A stretch of DNA of 64,000 bases from assembly GCA_944739405.2 (NCBI GenBank), contig OX123200.2:5720761-5784760 (forward strand), in the 5' to 3' direction. The DNA is from Euclidia mi. Its lineage: Eukaryota; Arthropoda; Insecta; Lepidoptera; Erebidae. This document shows positions 43,641 through 54,534 of the stretch, one piece after another; the first letter of the stretch is position 1; each line of letters begins with the position of its first letter. Position numbers and translations under genes: made by a program. The notes below the pieces were generated by a model, which saw only the letters and a program-made list of their open reading frames with translations, was not told the origin of the DNA and ran no database searches.

Positions 43641-44719
43641 AAATCGCTTCAAGTCTGCTTATAAAATTTGAAGAGTTCCTTCGATTTCTCAGCATTCCAT
43701 GATCAGATCCTGACCTGATGATCATGGGACCAACTAGAAAGTATACTCTTTCAATCAAAACAAGAATTTTCGAAATCGGTCCAGGCGTCTTAGAGAAATC
43801 GGGGAACATACATAAAAAAAAAAGATTCCGACGAATTGTAAACCTCCTCCTTTTTTGAAGTCGGTTAAAAAGACCCTTAACGGAAACTGAAACCCTAATT
43901 ATTGTACCAATCCTTACGAACAGTTTTTGCTTCAGCATCATACCTGGGAAAATACTGGTTCAGGAGATATTGAGGCTCAAAGCTACTATGATTTTTTTGT
44001 AATTAGGTACAAAATCGATGCATTTACCCCGCCTGTTCTATAGATGTCCTATGCACTCATGGATTAGTAGGTATTTCGAAAATTGCACGCGCGCCTTCTT
44101 TATAGCGGCTTGAAAATAGTGAATACTTCAAAAAAACGTCGTTTCCCAGGTTTTATTTTGCTTAGTATGACTTGGCATGATGTTCAAAACGAGTAGACTT
44201 TGGCTTGGGTCTTGTGACATCCTGTATTTTATTGTGCAGATGGGCTCTTATAGTTCCTCGTCAGAAGTTTCAGATCTTCGATTTTTATTAGTCAACAGAA
44301 AATGCTTATCAGACTGAACAACTTTTGCAAAGTCAAGTTTGTATATTATCAGTTATGTTATAGTGAAGCTGGGCTCTTGAAGTTTCACATCAGATGTTCG
44401 AGATTTTCAAATTTCAATCTCTCATTAGAAATGGTCATTAGGCGTAATGTTTTTTGCTTAACCGCAATGTTTTATGTCTTACAGTTTTGTTGGGCTGTTG
44501 TGGTTCTGCATCAGGTGTTCCACTTTCCAAAATCAATTATAGCCTATATGTTGCCCAAACCTAATAGCAATATAACAAAAAAGTTTCATTCAAATCCGTC
44601 CAGTGACTTCGGAGATTAGCGTGTACAACATTTTTTTTAAGATTCTTGCTCTATTACTGTTTAGCCTGCCTAAGTTGTTTTTTGGAAATATGTATATTCA
44701 ATGTACTGGAATACTTTTT

Positions 44720-45391
44720 AGGGTTCCGTACCTCACAAGGTAAAAAAGGAACCCTTATAAGATCACTTTCTTGTCCGTCTGTCTGTCTGTCAGTCTGTCC
44801 GTGTGTCACCACCGATATTCTCAGGAACGGGTGGACCTAGCAAATTGAAATTTATACTATATACTGAAGTCTATGGTTCCTATTAGGTGTATAAAAATCA
44901 AGGCCCTGAGTCAACCCGATAAAAAGATATGGTCAAAATTAGATTTTTGCGAAAACTTGTAAGTACCAAAATTAACCTTAATTTTCAACTTTTTTAAATT
45001 TTCGGAATTTTTCCTTTACTTGTGCTATAAGATCTTGGTTTTAACCAAACTTGACAATTCTAGGTCAACCGTAAGTACGCTATAAGTTTTAGGTCGAAAA
45101 CTTATATAGTAGTTCCCGTTGAACTAGAATCACGAAATTTGGCCAAAAGTAGGGTCTTACAGCACAAATAAAGGAAAAAATACAAAAAATAAAAAGTGGA
45201 AAATTTAAGGGTGTCCCCATACATACATAGTAGACCCCATTTAGGATTCCATGACGAATGACGAATATAGTCCTCTAAGTTATATGGGCGCTCATACAGA
45301 TTTAGAGGACTAGCGTAATTAGCACCAACCTCAAATAAGGTAAAATGCGTACGGAACCCTCGGTGTGCGGGTGAGACTCGCACTTGCCCGA
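44720..45391 (-). mobile_element. Repeat family H (ggttccgtac ends)
   Basis: Plus begins agggttccgtacctcacaag, continues gtccgtctgtctgtctgtc, and ends gtacggaaccctcggtgtgc and gactcgcacttgcccgattt. The ends are short inverted repeats (agggttccgtac / gtacggaaccct). The second copy is at 57229-57732. It lies at the 5' side of the composite Helitron and may be part of that family. Confidence 0.75.
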
Positions 45392-45897
45392 TTTTTTTAT
45401 TTTACTTATTATATGGATAGATGTATAGCAACCATGGTGGCCCGTAAGTACTAATTTCCTGTACATAATTGGAAGTTATTAAATTCTTCAATACCTTCCT
45501 CTGATCGAACCCATTGTTCTGTAATACTTGTTTTATTTTATATAGATTTCAATTTAATTACTTACTTTGTAGACGGGTTACATACATTATTATTTTATTA
45601 ATCATGCTTTCATTATCTATTCGGATGAAATAAAAATAATTAAATTTGTGCCGTGATGTTTTTAATATTTGTTCGAGTACGAGATTAATTTTCCATTAAT
45701 ATATCTACCTATGAAATTGAAATATTGAATATGAAATTGCTTTCCCAGTAATGATTATTGTTCATTTAGTTTTACCAAGGTTTGGTTTAAAAAGTACAAT
45801 GATGCGTATCTATAATATCTACTTATTATAAAATAAAGTCCCCCTTTCCTCCAGTATGTCTGTAGACCGCGATAATAAATTTAAAAACTACAGAATG

Positions 45898-46120
45898 ACT
45901 GCACGGTTGGCTTGGTAGTTTAAGCGGCCGCCTCGCCGCTTGATACTGCGCCGAGTGTTGTGGGTTCGATCCCCACACGAGGCAACACTTTGTGTAATTC
46001 ACGAACTGTTGTTTCGACTCTGGGTGTTCATCGTGTCCGTTAGTTGTATGTTTGTAAAGTCTCCCACGACACCGGATTTAGTCCTAATGCGGGAGCTGCC
46101 TTCTTTAAAAAGAAAAAAAA
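45898..46120 (+). mobile_element. SINE family C, full length
   Basis: Head actgcacggttggcttggta, B-box ggttcgatccc; body caacactttgtgtaattcac, tctgggtgttcatcgtgtcc, gtaaagtctcccacgacacc, and a tail aaagaaaaaaaaa. Flanked by agaatg at 45892-45897 and 46121-46126; copy 1 shows the empty arrangement near 37060. The best reference for C. Confidence 0.9.
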
Positions 46121-46559
46121 AGAATGTAGTTTTGTAAAGTTTACAGCAATAGATATTGTGATTCCTGAGGAAGGTTACGTCTTCAATTCACACGGGCGTA
46201 CCCGCGGCCGAAGTCCAGAGTCTTATATATATGTAGTTTATAATATAAGTTCGATCTACGGTTGAAATGAAACGTCCCTGAATAATATTTGCTTTTTGGA
46301 AATACTCTAGATTATTACTATGTTGGAAGGTCAGAACAGATCATGTGAAGATTCAACAATTCCGCAAAAATGAAGCAAAATTAAAAAAAATACGCTAAAA
46401 TTAAATGAGGTTGTACCTCATTTCATTAGCTAACCAACCATATCCAACTTAAAGCTGTGACCACTTTTAAACTTAATCATTCATAACAAATTATAAACAC
46501 ATCTAGATTGGGTATCAAAGCGGCATGTCGGGTATTCACCAAGTAACCGTTGAACTATA

Positions 46560-46675
46560 AGGCTGCCTTCACACTAGCCTTAACGCGACGCACGCGCCGC
46601 GATGTCGCGGCGTCTGCGCTGCGCATACGTTCATCGAACGCCTACGCTGGACAAATGCTAGTGTGAAGGCAGCCT
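46560..46675. mobile_element. TA-target MITE, 116 bp, CpG-rich
   Basis: Inverted ends aggctgccttcacactagc ... gctagtgtgaaggcagcct, flanked by TA (46558-46559, 46676-46677). Copy 1 has ttgaacttagtgc at the empty site (about 37873). The interior holds a perfect cgccgcga/tcgcggcg hairpin. Tc1/mariner-like target. No coding capacity. Confidence 0.93.
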
Positions 46676-47211
46676 TAGTGCATGCAGATTATTCCTAGTC
46701 ATTCTGTGTTTAGGTATATCTGATTTCTAATTTTAAGAGGTATATGATGAATAAATGAATGCAATTTACTGAATCTGTATATTCATCCTCAGTAATTAGG
46801 TATTAACAGCAGATAGACTTGTAGATAACGTCGACTAAGTAAACACTAGACATGTAAAGCCTTTTAAGTTTTGTCTTAGTCATCACGATTTAACATTTTA
46901 TCTGCAATACCTATCTCATTACAATGCTGAATTTAACAACAGGCAGAGAAATATAACACTAAAATAACACACACACACACAAACAAGCGGGCACTCTTGT
47001 TTTGCACTCACAGATTCTTTGTTTTGAACTGGTCCCTTCATCATTTCTTCTATTAAGTCACTCTGTAGCAAAATTTGGGAAGAGTAACCAAAGATACCGA
47101 GGTAACACGTAACGCTCACGAAAAACAAAGCTGTCTAGATAAAATTAAATTAAGCAAAGGTATATTAGATGATCCACAATGACCCAAAAAAAGAAACTTT
47201 AAAAGGTAGTA

Positions 47212-47415
47212 GAGCCTTGCTGATTTCAGCATGAATGGGCCGGCGCGACCGGGGAAGTACTACCCTCTCACAAAAGATCGACGTAAAGTTACAGTACCCC
47301 AAGGGGCGGCAACGCACTTGTGACTCCTGTGGTGTTGCTCGTGTCCATGGGCGGTGGTAATTGCTTACCATCAGGCGATCCTTCTGCTCGTTTGCTGCCT
47401 ATTGACATAAAAAAA
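47212..47415 (+). mobile_element. SINE-like repeat D (copy 2)
   Basis: gccttgctgatttcagcatg, ggccggcgcgaccggggaag, ggcggcaacgcacttgtgac, ggcggtggtaattgcttacc, tail cataaaaaaaac. Shares its internal deletion with 38624-38838. Confidence 0.88.
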
Positions 47416-47830
47416 ACTTAGGAGAATAGATACATAGGTCTATACAGTACCTAAGTATACCCTATATATCCACCTACAGCAACCCAAAGAGACTTCCATA
47501 GGGAGTCTACTAGCGCTATGCTCTACTAGAGAACTCAGAAGAGAACCAGGAAGATATTTTTTTCAATCTCCTCCCATACACTAAACTTCCAACTCAATTC
47601 ATTGCTAATTTTAAGGTAGTTTAACCCCAGGTATGCCAGAATTCGGCGTCTTTTATGGTCATTACTGCCAAACCTGGTTATAGAAGTGATACGGTTGTAA
47701 GAATGTGGCTGGGTCAGTTAAAATGATAAAGTTGTAAAATGAACTATCATTTCCAAGAGCTAGTGTGGTTCTAAAGAAGCCTTAGGTGTATATTTCACGC
47801 TGGCGGGGTCGCGGGCAAAGTGTAGTCGTA

Positions 47831-48231
47831 CATATATACATACATAACGTCACGCCTTTTATCCCCGAAGGGGTAGGCAGAGGTGTATTTCTAAACCCAC
47901 TTTTCGCCAGATATACCTTAGTCCCACGTAATAAGGGGCGAGCCCATTGCCGTACCGGGCACATTTCCAGACTCCGTGCTGCTACTGAGAATTTCGTGAA
48001 AGAAAAACCCAATAACACTGCCCGACCCAGGAATCGAACCCGGGACCTCCCGATCCCACGCGCACATTTATGCCGCGAGACCAACGAGGCAGTCGTATAG
48101 GGTTTGATGTCGAGTTTTCCGTCTCTACGCAAAGATGGTATTTGCAATCCCTTAGTCGCCTCTTACGACACCCACGGGAAGATAGGGGGTGGTGACACTT
48201 GTATTCTATGCCGTCAACCACACGGCATGGC
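47831..48231 (-). mobile_element. Chimeric SINE: family E head fused to family A
   Basis: Perfect 13-bp target duplication aagtgtagtcgta at 47818-47830 and 48232-48244; copy 1 has the single empty site at 39970-39982. On minus, the element runs 5' family E (48231 to about 48095: cgtgtggttgacggcataga, gtgggtgtcgtaagaggcga) then complete SINE A alpha (48094 to 47831). A single duplication around both parts means they inserted together. Confidence 0.93.
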
Positions 48232-48960
48232 AAGTGTAGTCGTATAATTATATTAATAAATAGTTACACATTCTGTCTTATCTCTCAATGATGTATCTGT
48301 TGCAATGAACCACAGGTTAAATAACAGCTTACTGTACCGAGTTATTTATAATCTGCTGCGCCTTGCATGGTGTTTATAATCTTGTTAGCGCAAAGAAGTC
48401 AATAACTGTCGAGTACTTGATCCCGAGTCACTACGTATCCATTTAAGTAATTAGTATTTGACTGACATCTAAGTATAGTGGCTAATGATGTGTGGTGTTC
48501 GATTCCCATGCAAAAGTATTTCTTGTGTGATGCATACGATGATTTTGATATAACATTGTTCGATCACTGACTGACTGACTGACTAAGAACGCACAGCTGG
48601 TACACAAGAATTTGACGTGTAAGTCCCTTGGAAAAAGTAAATTACAGTAAATTGCCCTGAAATTCCTACAGGATGGGGGCTATCGGGTTAAATAAAAAAT
48701 AAATAATGTGCGGACGTAGCTGCAGCTATTCTCTAGAACTTTACAATGTTGTAGGTATTAGACACATATCAGACTGCGTTTTCAACGTGTGCTTAAAATA
48801 GTCACGTCAACTGTTTTAATTCATAATTATACCGCGAAGTGGCAACGATATTCTTGTCGCTTTCTTAGGATACCAAGAGTAAGATATGTCGCAGATGTGG
48901 CATTGGAATATGCAGATTCATGTTTATTATATACACATATGAACAATTCGAGGAATACTA

Positions 48961-49126
48961 GAAACGATATCATCATCGTCAGTTGGATTCAGTCCACTGC
49001 TCGAAATAAGCCTCTCCAATATTATAGCACTCCACTAAGCTTGATTATCGACCCTTTGTGTCCAGCCACTACCAGCCACATGGCGAAAATCGACGCACCA
49101 TCTATCCGGAGAGTGCTCTACGCTAC
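48961..49126 (-). mobile_element. LINE/SINE 3' repeat fragment (copy 2)
   Basis: Paralog of 40705-40870 and nearly identical to it. Same reasoning. Confidence 0.6.
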
Positions 49127-49893
49127 GTTTACCGAGAAACAATATGTATATCGGACTAAAAGAAGCCAAAAACGTTTGCCTGGGCAAAATGTAGCCAAAT
49201 GGTTGAGTATTAGATGTAGAATTTAGAGATAGTGAATGCCAACATTAAATGTAACCAATGGTATTATAATAATTACATCCATCGTGTTGAGTCAGTTTTA
49301 CATCAAGTCTGTGACTCTTATTCTCTTTTCTAAGTCGCTCGGGAAGGTTCTTCTATTGCTCCTAACATTTTACAACCGGAAAGTAAAAATATATCTAAAA
49401 TGGTAAAATATCAAACATAAAGTTACGAGTATTTTAAAACTGAAAGTTTGGATAAAATTAAACTCAGCGCAAAATTACAACCAGGCAATTCACCATACGC
49501 CGCAAACGGCAATAAATAATTTGCCCGCAATTTTACTATCAACTTTAACCGTCCAGAAAGCTATAGAAACATAAATACCCTTACATAACCATAAAATATA
49601 ATAGTAATCAAATGATAGGTAAAATAGTCGCGTGCTCAAAGGTGTGACCAGTCTGCACGTTATTCCCTTGACTACTACTAATTGTTCTTTGATTAATGGG
49701 GACGGATATTCCAGTTTTTAATTATGACGGACACGAGACAACCCGGGAACACCGACTTATGTAAATACGTCTTTATTTTCGTCATAAAGTAGAGCGTTTT
49801 GAAACGATTTTATTTTTGTTAATGAATGTAATATGAACTGATCTAAACTTTGTGAGTAATTTTAGTTTTGTATACCTGTTCAAAAAAAAAGAA

Positions 49894-50190
49894 GGCAGCG
49901 ATAGCCTAGTGGAGACACCGATAGACTGCGACGCAGACGGTACGGGTTCGAATCCACGGCACGCACCAATGACTTTTCGAAGTTAAGTGCTTATTAAATT
50001 GTTAATTATTGCTTGCTAAACGGTGAAGGAGAACGTCGTGAGGAAACCTGCATGTCTGAGAGTTCTCCATAATGTTGTGGTGGACTATGGCCTTACCCTT
50101 CTCATAGTGAGAAGAGGCCCGTGCCCAGCAGTGGGACAATATATATATATATACAGGGCTGATGATGATGATAATGATGATACCTGCTAA
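49894..50190 (+). mobile_element. SINE family B2, internally deleted (copy 2)
   Basis: Paralog of 41638-41936 with the same internal deletion; one head difference (tagtggag against tagtagag). Confidence 0.9.
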
Positions 50191-50217
50191 AATCTTTGGA
50201 TGCAGGTGTTTTTATCA

Positions 50218-50645
50218 TACAGATTTTCACAGTTCTCTGCTGGATAGGTCTCTCCTAATTTTTGTTACAATAGAACATAAACATAACATAACTTCACGCC
50301 CTTTATCCCCGAAGGGGTAGGCAGAGGTGTATTACACACCAACTTATCGCCAGTTATGTTTCGGTCCCAACGTAATAGGGGGCGAGCCTATCGCCATCTA
50401 GCGAGCACATTATTAATCGAGCGATAATTAACATTTTTAATACACGCATAACTTCGAAAAGTCAGAGGTGTGTGCCCGGGGTGCCTGGGGATCGAACCCG
50501 AGACCATCGTCTCGCCAGTCCGTTACTTACACCACTGGGCTATCGCCACTTATGTATCGTTACAATAGAATTGTGAGTTAACAGGAGGCTTTGGCCTGCT
50601 GGCTAGACGTGTTGGCAAAGGGCTTGGCAAACTAGTTACGACATT
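50218..50645 (-). mobile_element. SINE family E-like copy, split by SINE F
   Basis: Plus: acagattttcacagttctctg, ctggataggtctctcctaat, then after SINE F aacaggaggctttggcctgc, tggctagacgtgttggcaaa. Order and phrases follow the tail half of family E (37487). Confidence 0.6.
50276..50558 (-). mobile_element. SINE family F, full length
   Basis: Plus: cataaacataacataacttc, gaaggggtaggcagaggtg, cgtaatagggggcgagccta, tRNA-like head tggggatcgaacccgagacc ... caccactgggctatcgcca. Perfect 12-bp target duplication gttacaatagaa at 50264-50275 and 50559-50570. Confidence 0.94.
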
Positions 50646-50647
50646 AA

Positions 50648-50835
50648 AAAACTGTCTTCCGTGGCCTAAGTCTTGGGATATCGCTATTCCTTTTGGGTTG
50701 CGGATATAAGACGGCATTCGCTCCGTAGAAAAAAGCTAGTGTTCTGTCAAATGTCATTAGTGTCATTACGATGGAGAGCGGACTACAGACACTCAGTCAA
50801 AAGACTGTTTGCAATAGCGCTAGAGCGATGATGAT
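50648..50835 (+). mobile_element. SINE family B1, degraded 3' half
   Basis: cgtggcctaagtcttgggat, atcgctattccttttgggtt, gcggatataagacggcattc, aaaagctagtgttctgtc, gatgatgattc. Confidence 0.65.
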
Positions 50836-51631
50836 TCAAAAGCTGTCTTAAAACATTCAATTAGTCTCCTCACTTCTTTAATTAGCCACTCAATTTCACA
50901 CTTTATGTTTATCACTAGAAAGTCTATTGTTCAACTACCTTTTAATACTTTTGCCACTGGCGTAGCTTTATAGCTTTACAACTTAGAAGTTGGTAACCAA
51001 ACTTCAAGTTATAACAGGAAGCAAACCGACACGACAGTAAAATACGAAAATCCCATCAGTAAAATGACCACAAATGGTTGGCGAACGCAGAATAGCAATT
51101 TTCCTACTATAAAGTTGTTTATTATTATTACCACCAGTATACATTGAACCTTATGGAGAAATAACTTTTGGGTATTAAGGGTTCAGGATTATTTGGACAT
51201 TTTAAGTAATATTGTATTTGTGACATGCGGTGTTTAAAAGGCAATTTTATATGTGGAGGCAATAGCTTCTGAAGTATTCGTTTTTAGCTTCTGAGTGATC
51301 AGATGTTTATATGGAAAATATCTACTGTTGTTCGTAGATTTTTAAATCAGTATGGTAGTGTTAGCTTTCGTATGTTTTCACTGGAGGCTCTAGCTGAAAA
51401 CTTGGGCCTGCAGTGTGATTCTGTAAGACTTCATTTTAAACTTCGAATCTGAATCCGCTGTGAGTTTCTTAATTGGCATTCTAAAACTCTGTTGATAATT
51501 TGAATCTACACTAGCGCTACTCTTGCGAGCGTGTTTGCGAGTTGAACTAAATTTACCTCGAGATTTTGACGGATAAAGTATGAGATGACGTAAAAAGTGG
51601 CATTATATAAGGTAATTCCCTCGTCAGTTCG

Positions 51632-51689
51632 TCGCTCACTTCGCACTCAAAATCAAGGTCATTTTGAACCTTATGCGAAGTGAGAGCGA
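51632..51689. other. Imperfect hairpin, 14/16-bp arms
   Basis: tcgctcacttcgca (51632-51645) pairs with tgcgaagtgagagcga (51674-51689) with a 2-base bulge; the loop has its own aaggt/acctt pairing. It may be part of a worn MITE spanning about 51500-51730 (gcgagttg occurs near both ends). Confidence 0.6.
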
Positions 51690-51844
51690 ATAGCGACGTG
51701 ACATGCGAGTTGTTGTTTGAATTTTACAGAATCGACCAGTGCTGCTGACAATTTCTGTTCTGCAACTGTGAGGCAAGTGTTTACTACAACTAAAGTATGA
51801 TTTTCTTTATTCGTCACCAGCCTAACAATTCTTATAATAAGATA

Positions 51845-51912
51845 AGGGGCCGGTCTCTTCTTACTATAAAACGGGTTAGACCATATAACCCACCACTCTG
51901 GTTATTTGCGGG
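51845..51912 (-). mobile_element. SINE family B2 tail fragment
   Basis: Plus: ggggccggtctcttcttact, ataaaacgggttagaccata, cccaccactctgg, gcgggttagcagagttgg. Degraded, abutting the LINE stub. Confidence 0.6.
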
Positions 51913-52135
51913 TTAGCAGAGTTGGACAAAGGGGAAGACATAGGCGGACGTTCTCTGACCAGATTGAAGATATCATAAAAATAGGACAGGTCAGAAGTAA
52001 CCGAAGAGTATGCATGAGGAATCTGATGGGAGTGAATGAAGCAAGAGAGATATGTCAGGATCATTGCAAATGGCGTTCCGTAGTCTCTGCCTACCCCTCC
52101 GGGAAACAGGAGTGAGTCTATGTATGTATGTATGG
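51906..52135 (+). pseudogene. LINE reverse transcriptase, C-terminal stub
   Basis: The frame to the stop at 52113-52115 includes RRTFSDQIEDIIKIGQVRSN, MRNLMGVNEAREICQDHCKW and RSVVSAYPSGKQE. It is followed by a short gtgagtctatgtatgtatgtatg tail. Same family as 2590-2835 (minus). Only ~60 residues of the C-terminus remain and no catalytic motifs, so it is a truncated dead copy. Confidence 0.85.
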
Positions 52136-52144
52136 CAGAGTTTA

Positions 52145-52262
52145 TCCATTTATATCGCACAAAGGCTTGATTTCGAGTACGAATCGAACCCATCAAGACT
52201 CGAGCATGGGCGAAACGTCGATGTGACCATTTAACATTAAACCAATCGATGGACTGGCTATA
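52145..52262 (-). mobile_element. Degraded tRNA-like SINE head
   Basis: Plus: cgagtacgaatcgaacccatc, aagactcgagcatgggc, taaaccaatcgatggactgg. B-box complement is clear and the family uncertain (C-like). Confidence 0.5.
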
Positions 52263-52603
52263 AGCATTCCAAGTCAAGAATACAAATTATCATTCACTGT
52301 TACATCATAAACGTCATCATTACAATACATCACACCCGTTTCTACGGAGGATAGACAGTCGTTACCCGCCCACAATGAACCAATTATATTGCAGTCCCAC
52401 GCAAAAGAAAGCCGGTGCATATCCCACCTTCTAAACTTGTTCCAGTTTGCATATCGTTACTGATTTTTACTGAAGTCAATAAGAAGACCCTTTGAAATTA
52501 AACTAAAACAAAGACTAAATTCATTTTTTAACTCCTACAGTAAAACTACTCCGGTGTCCTGAGACGTCCCGCAGTGGTGGAGTCACGTGAAACGCGATTA
52601 GCA

Positions 52604-52909
52604 TCATCAGCCCTTTATACTGTCCCACTGCTGGGCACGGGCCTCTTCCCATTATGAGAAGGGTAAAGCCATAGTCCACCACGCTGGCCAAGTGCGGGTT
52701 GGCAGACTTCACATGTATTTCGAGAACATTATGGAGAACTCTCAGACATGCAGGTTTCCTCACGATGATTTCCTTCACCGATTAGCAAGCGATAATTAAC
52801 AATTTAATACGCACTTAACTCCGAAAAGTCATTGGTGCGCGCCGTGGATTCGAACTCGAGACCCTCTGCGTAGCAGTCTGTCGGTCTCTCCACTCAGCTA
52901 TCGTTGCTT
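52604..52909 (-). mobile_element. SINE family B2, full length
   Basis: Plus: catcagccctttatactgtc, ccactgctgggcacgggcct, gccatagtccaccacgctgg, tcagacatgcaggtttcctc, head gtggattcgaactcgagacc ... cactcagctatcgttgc. Target duplication gcgattagca at 52594-52603 and 52910-52919. Confidence 0.93.
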
Positions 52910-53227
52910 GCGATTAGCATACTTTGCCATTATTTCGCCCGGTTTGGCCTGCCGTCTGTTTGATCATTTGACCCTAAGTATGAGAGCAGCATCCTTGGTT
53001 ATGCTCCTAGTTCCAGAAGTCAATAATTATTATTTTAGAATCAGAAAGAAAATTTGTACCACAAACCCTCACTATAATCTTAAACAGTTCTCTCACTGGG
53101 TTTGTCCGTCCTCTCGTTTGATTGGTTATTTGACCCGTAACATGTCTGCGACAAACTTGGCTGTACAGCCATTTTTTGGGGCTAGGCTCTTCCATGGCAA
53201 ATGTTAACCAAATCAGTATAAAAAACC

Positions 53228-53490
53228 TTGACTGCTTGTTGCTCTCGCGGCATAAATGTGCGCGTGGGATTGGGAGGTCTCGGGTTCGATTCCCGGATTG
53301 GACAAAGTGTTATTGGGTTTTCCCGTTAGGAAATTCTCAGTAGCAGCACGGAGTCTGGTAATGTGCCCGGTACGGCAATAGGCTCGCCCCCTATTACGTA
53401 GGACCTAAAATTAATGGCGAAATGTGGGTGGTAATATTACACCTCTGCCTACCCCTTCGGGGATACAGGCGTGAGCGTATAAAAAAAATA
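53228..53490 (+). mobile_element. SINE family A (alpha head), full length
   Basis: ttgactgcttgttgctctcgc, ggttcgattcccggattgg, gagtctggtaatgtgcccgg, cgccccctattacgtaggac, cacctctgcctaccccttcg, gtataaaaaaaatataaaa tail. Confidence 0.92.
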
Positions 53491-53821
53491 TAAAAAGCCC
53501 CGAACATAATCATATACGCTTCTGTCACAATCAACAATGCATAGGCAAATTCACTTCCCACTTGATTGAACTACACAATCGCTTAGCTACCGTACTTCTA
53601 TGTTGCCAACAAACCAATTTGCCGGCTAGATGATCAACGACACACGTCACGATAAAGACATTTTGGTCAATGAACAATTGAATTCAAAGACGGTAGGCGG
53701 AGGATTGACAGCACTGGGACTGTTAGCGCACGTTGGTAGGGTTGCCAGGAGCATGCCTGCTATAATAGGTAAATTCTTATCGATTTTTTAGACCAGCATT
53801 TCCCAATCTATATGGTTGCGA

Positions 53822-54124
53822 TAGCCCAGTGGAGAGACCGACAGACTGCTACGCAGAGGGTCCGGGTTAAAATCCACGGCACGCACCAATTACTTTTCGG
53901 AGTTATGTGCGTATTAAATTGTTAATTATCGCTTGCTAAACGGTGAAGGAAAACATCGTGAGGAAACCTGCATGTCTGAGAGTTCTCCATAATGTTCTTG
54001 AAAGACATGTGTAGTTTGCCATCCCGCAGTTGGCCAGCGTGGTGGACTATAACCTTACCCTTCTCATAGTGAGAAGTGGCCCGTGCCCAACAGTGGGACA
54101 GTTTATATACAGGGCTGATGATGG
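53822..54124 (+). mobile_element. SINE family B2, full length
   Basis: Head atagcccagtggagagaccg, gctacgcagagggtccgg; body acatcgtgaggaaacctgca, ttcttgaaagacatgtgtag, ggccagcgtggtggactata, tail gctgatgatgg. Flanked by tggttgcga at 53813-53821 and 54125-54133. Confidence 0.92.
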
Positions 54125-54330
54125 TGGTTGCGAACCAGTTGTGTGTATATTGAGTGGGCTTTGTGTACGGCGATGCCGATTCTAATTTGGATAAATAGCA
54201 CAGCGTTAAGTGTGCACAATATTGGATTTTTTTTTGGTGGGTCGCAGCTCATATAACTTAGGGAACCACTGCTTCAGACTATGGTAAGCTAATGATTATG
54301 ATGATTAACAGTTGCTCTATATAAAGAATT

Positions 54331-54384
54331 TAATGTTATGAATCATATATGATACACGGGTGTCATATATGATTCATAACATTA
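54331..54384. other. Perfect 22-bp inverted repeat, 10-base loop
   Basis: Arms 54331-54352 and 54363-54384 are exact reverse complements (taatgttatgaatcat.. / ..atgattcataacatta), with loop tacacgggtg. They are not part of a repeat family found elsewhere in the window. Confidence 0.95.
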
Positions 54385-54534
54385 TTTTTTTTATTATGGA
54401 TTTCACTGGATAGAGCATGGGAAGAACCCTTTTAAAAAAATCCATTAGTTCAAGTGATGGAAGAAAAAGATTAATATTGGCTTGTAACTATGGATTTTGT
54501 TAATATGAAGTAAAGAGTACTCAGAGCTGAATAA

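Larger units (their letters stand above)
42299..45421 (-). mobile_element. 3.1-kb composite Helitron, copy-2 specific
   Basis: Plus strand starts A|CTAGctgtcgcccgtggctc with the ccgccggttatcaccgccgg hairpin region, so the minus-strand 3' end is ...gcgacagctag|T. It ends atatggataGA|T at 45421/45422. Copy 1 reads tgtatga|cgtatagc at this spot: the insertion adds no duplicated bases and lies between A and (mutated) T. Inside are a fold-back (42464-42783), a 120-bp minisatellite (42950-43640) and repeat H (44720-45391). There is no Rep/helicase frame, so it is non-autonomous. Confidence 0.85.
42222..50215 (+). repeat. Segmental duplication, copy 2
   Basis: Direct paralog of 35508-41959. It carries its own insertions: the 3.1-kb Helitron (42299-45421), SINE C (45898-46120), a TA-target MITE (46560-46675) and a chimeric SINE A/E (47831-48231). 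It lacks a 35-bp piece between gatgag and gtgag present in copy 1 (about 35515-35560). By hand alignment 48.2-50.2 kb differs from copy 1 at about 13 bases and two small indels, whereas 45.4-47.8 kb is clearly more divergent. Confidence 0.93.

Noticed and set aside
48121..48231. Independent SINE E insertion next to SINE A
   Set aside because: No target duplication separates the two parts; the only duplication encloses both, so they were scored as one chimeric insertion.
35508..50215. Treating the duplication as certain biology
   Set aside because: Kept as a finding, but a false duplication from unmerged haplotypes cannot be excluded from sequence alone. The differing insertions argue for real paralogs or very divergent alleles.
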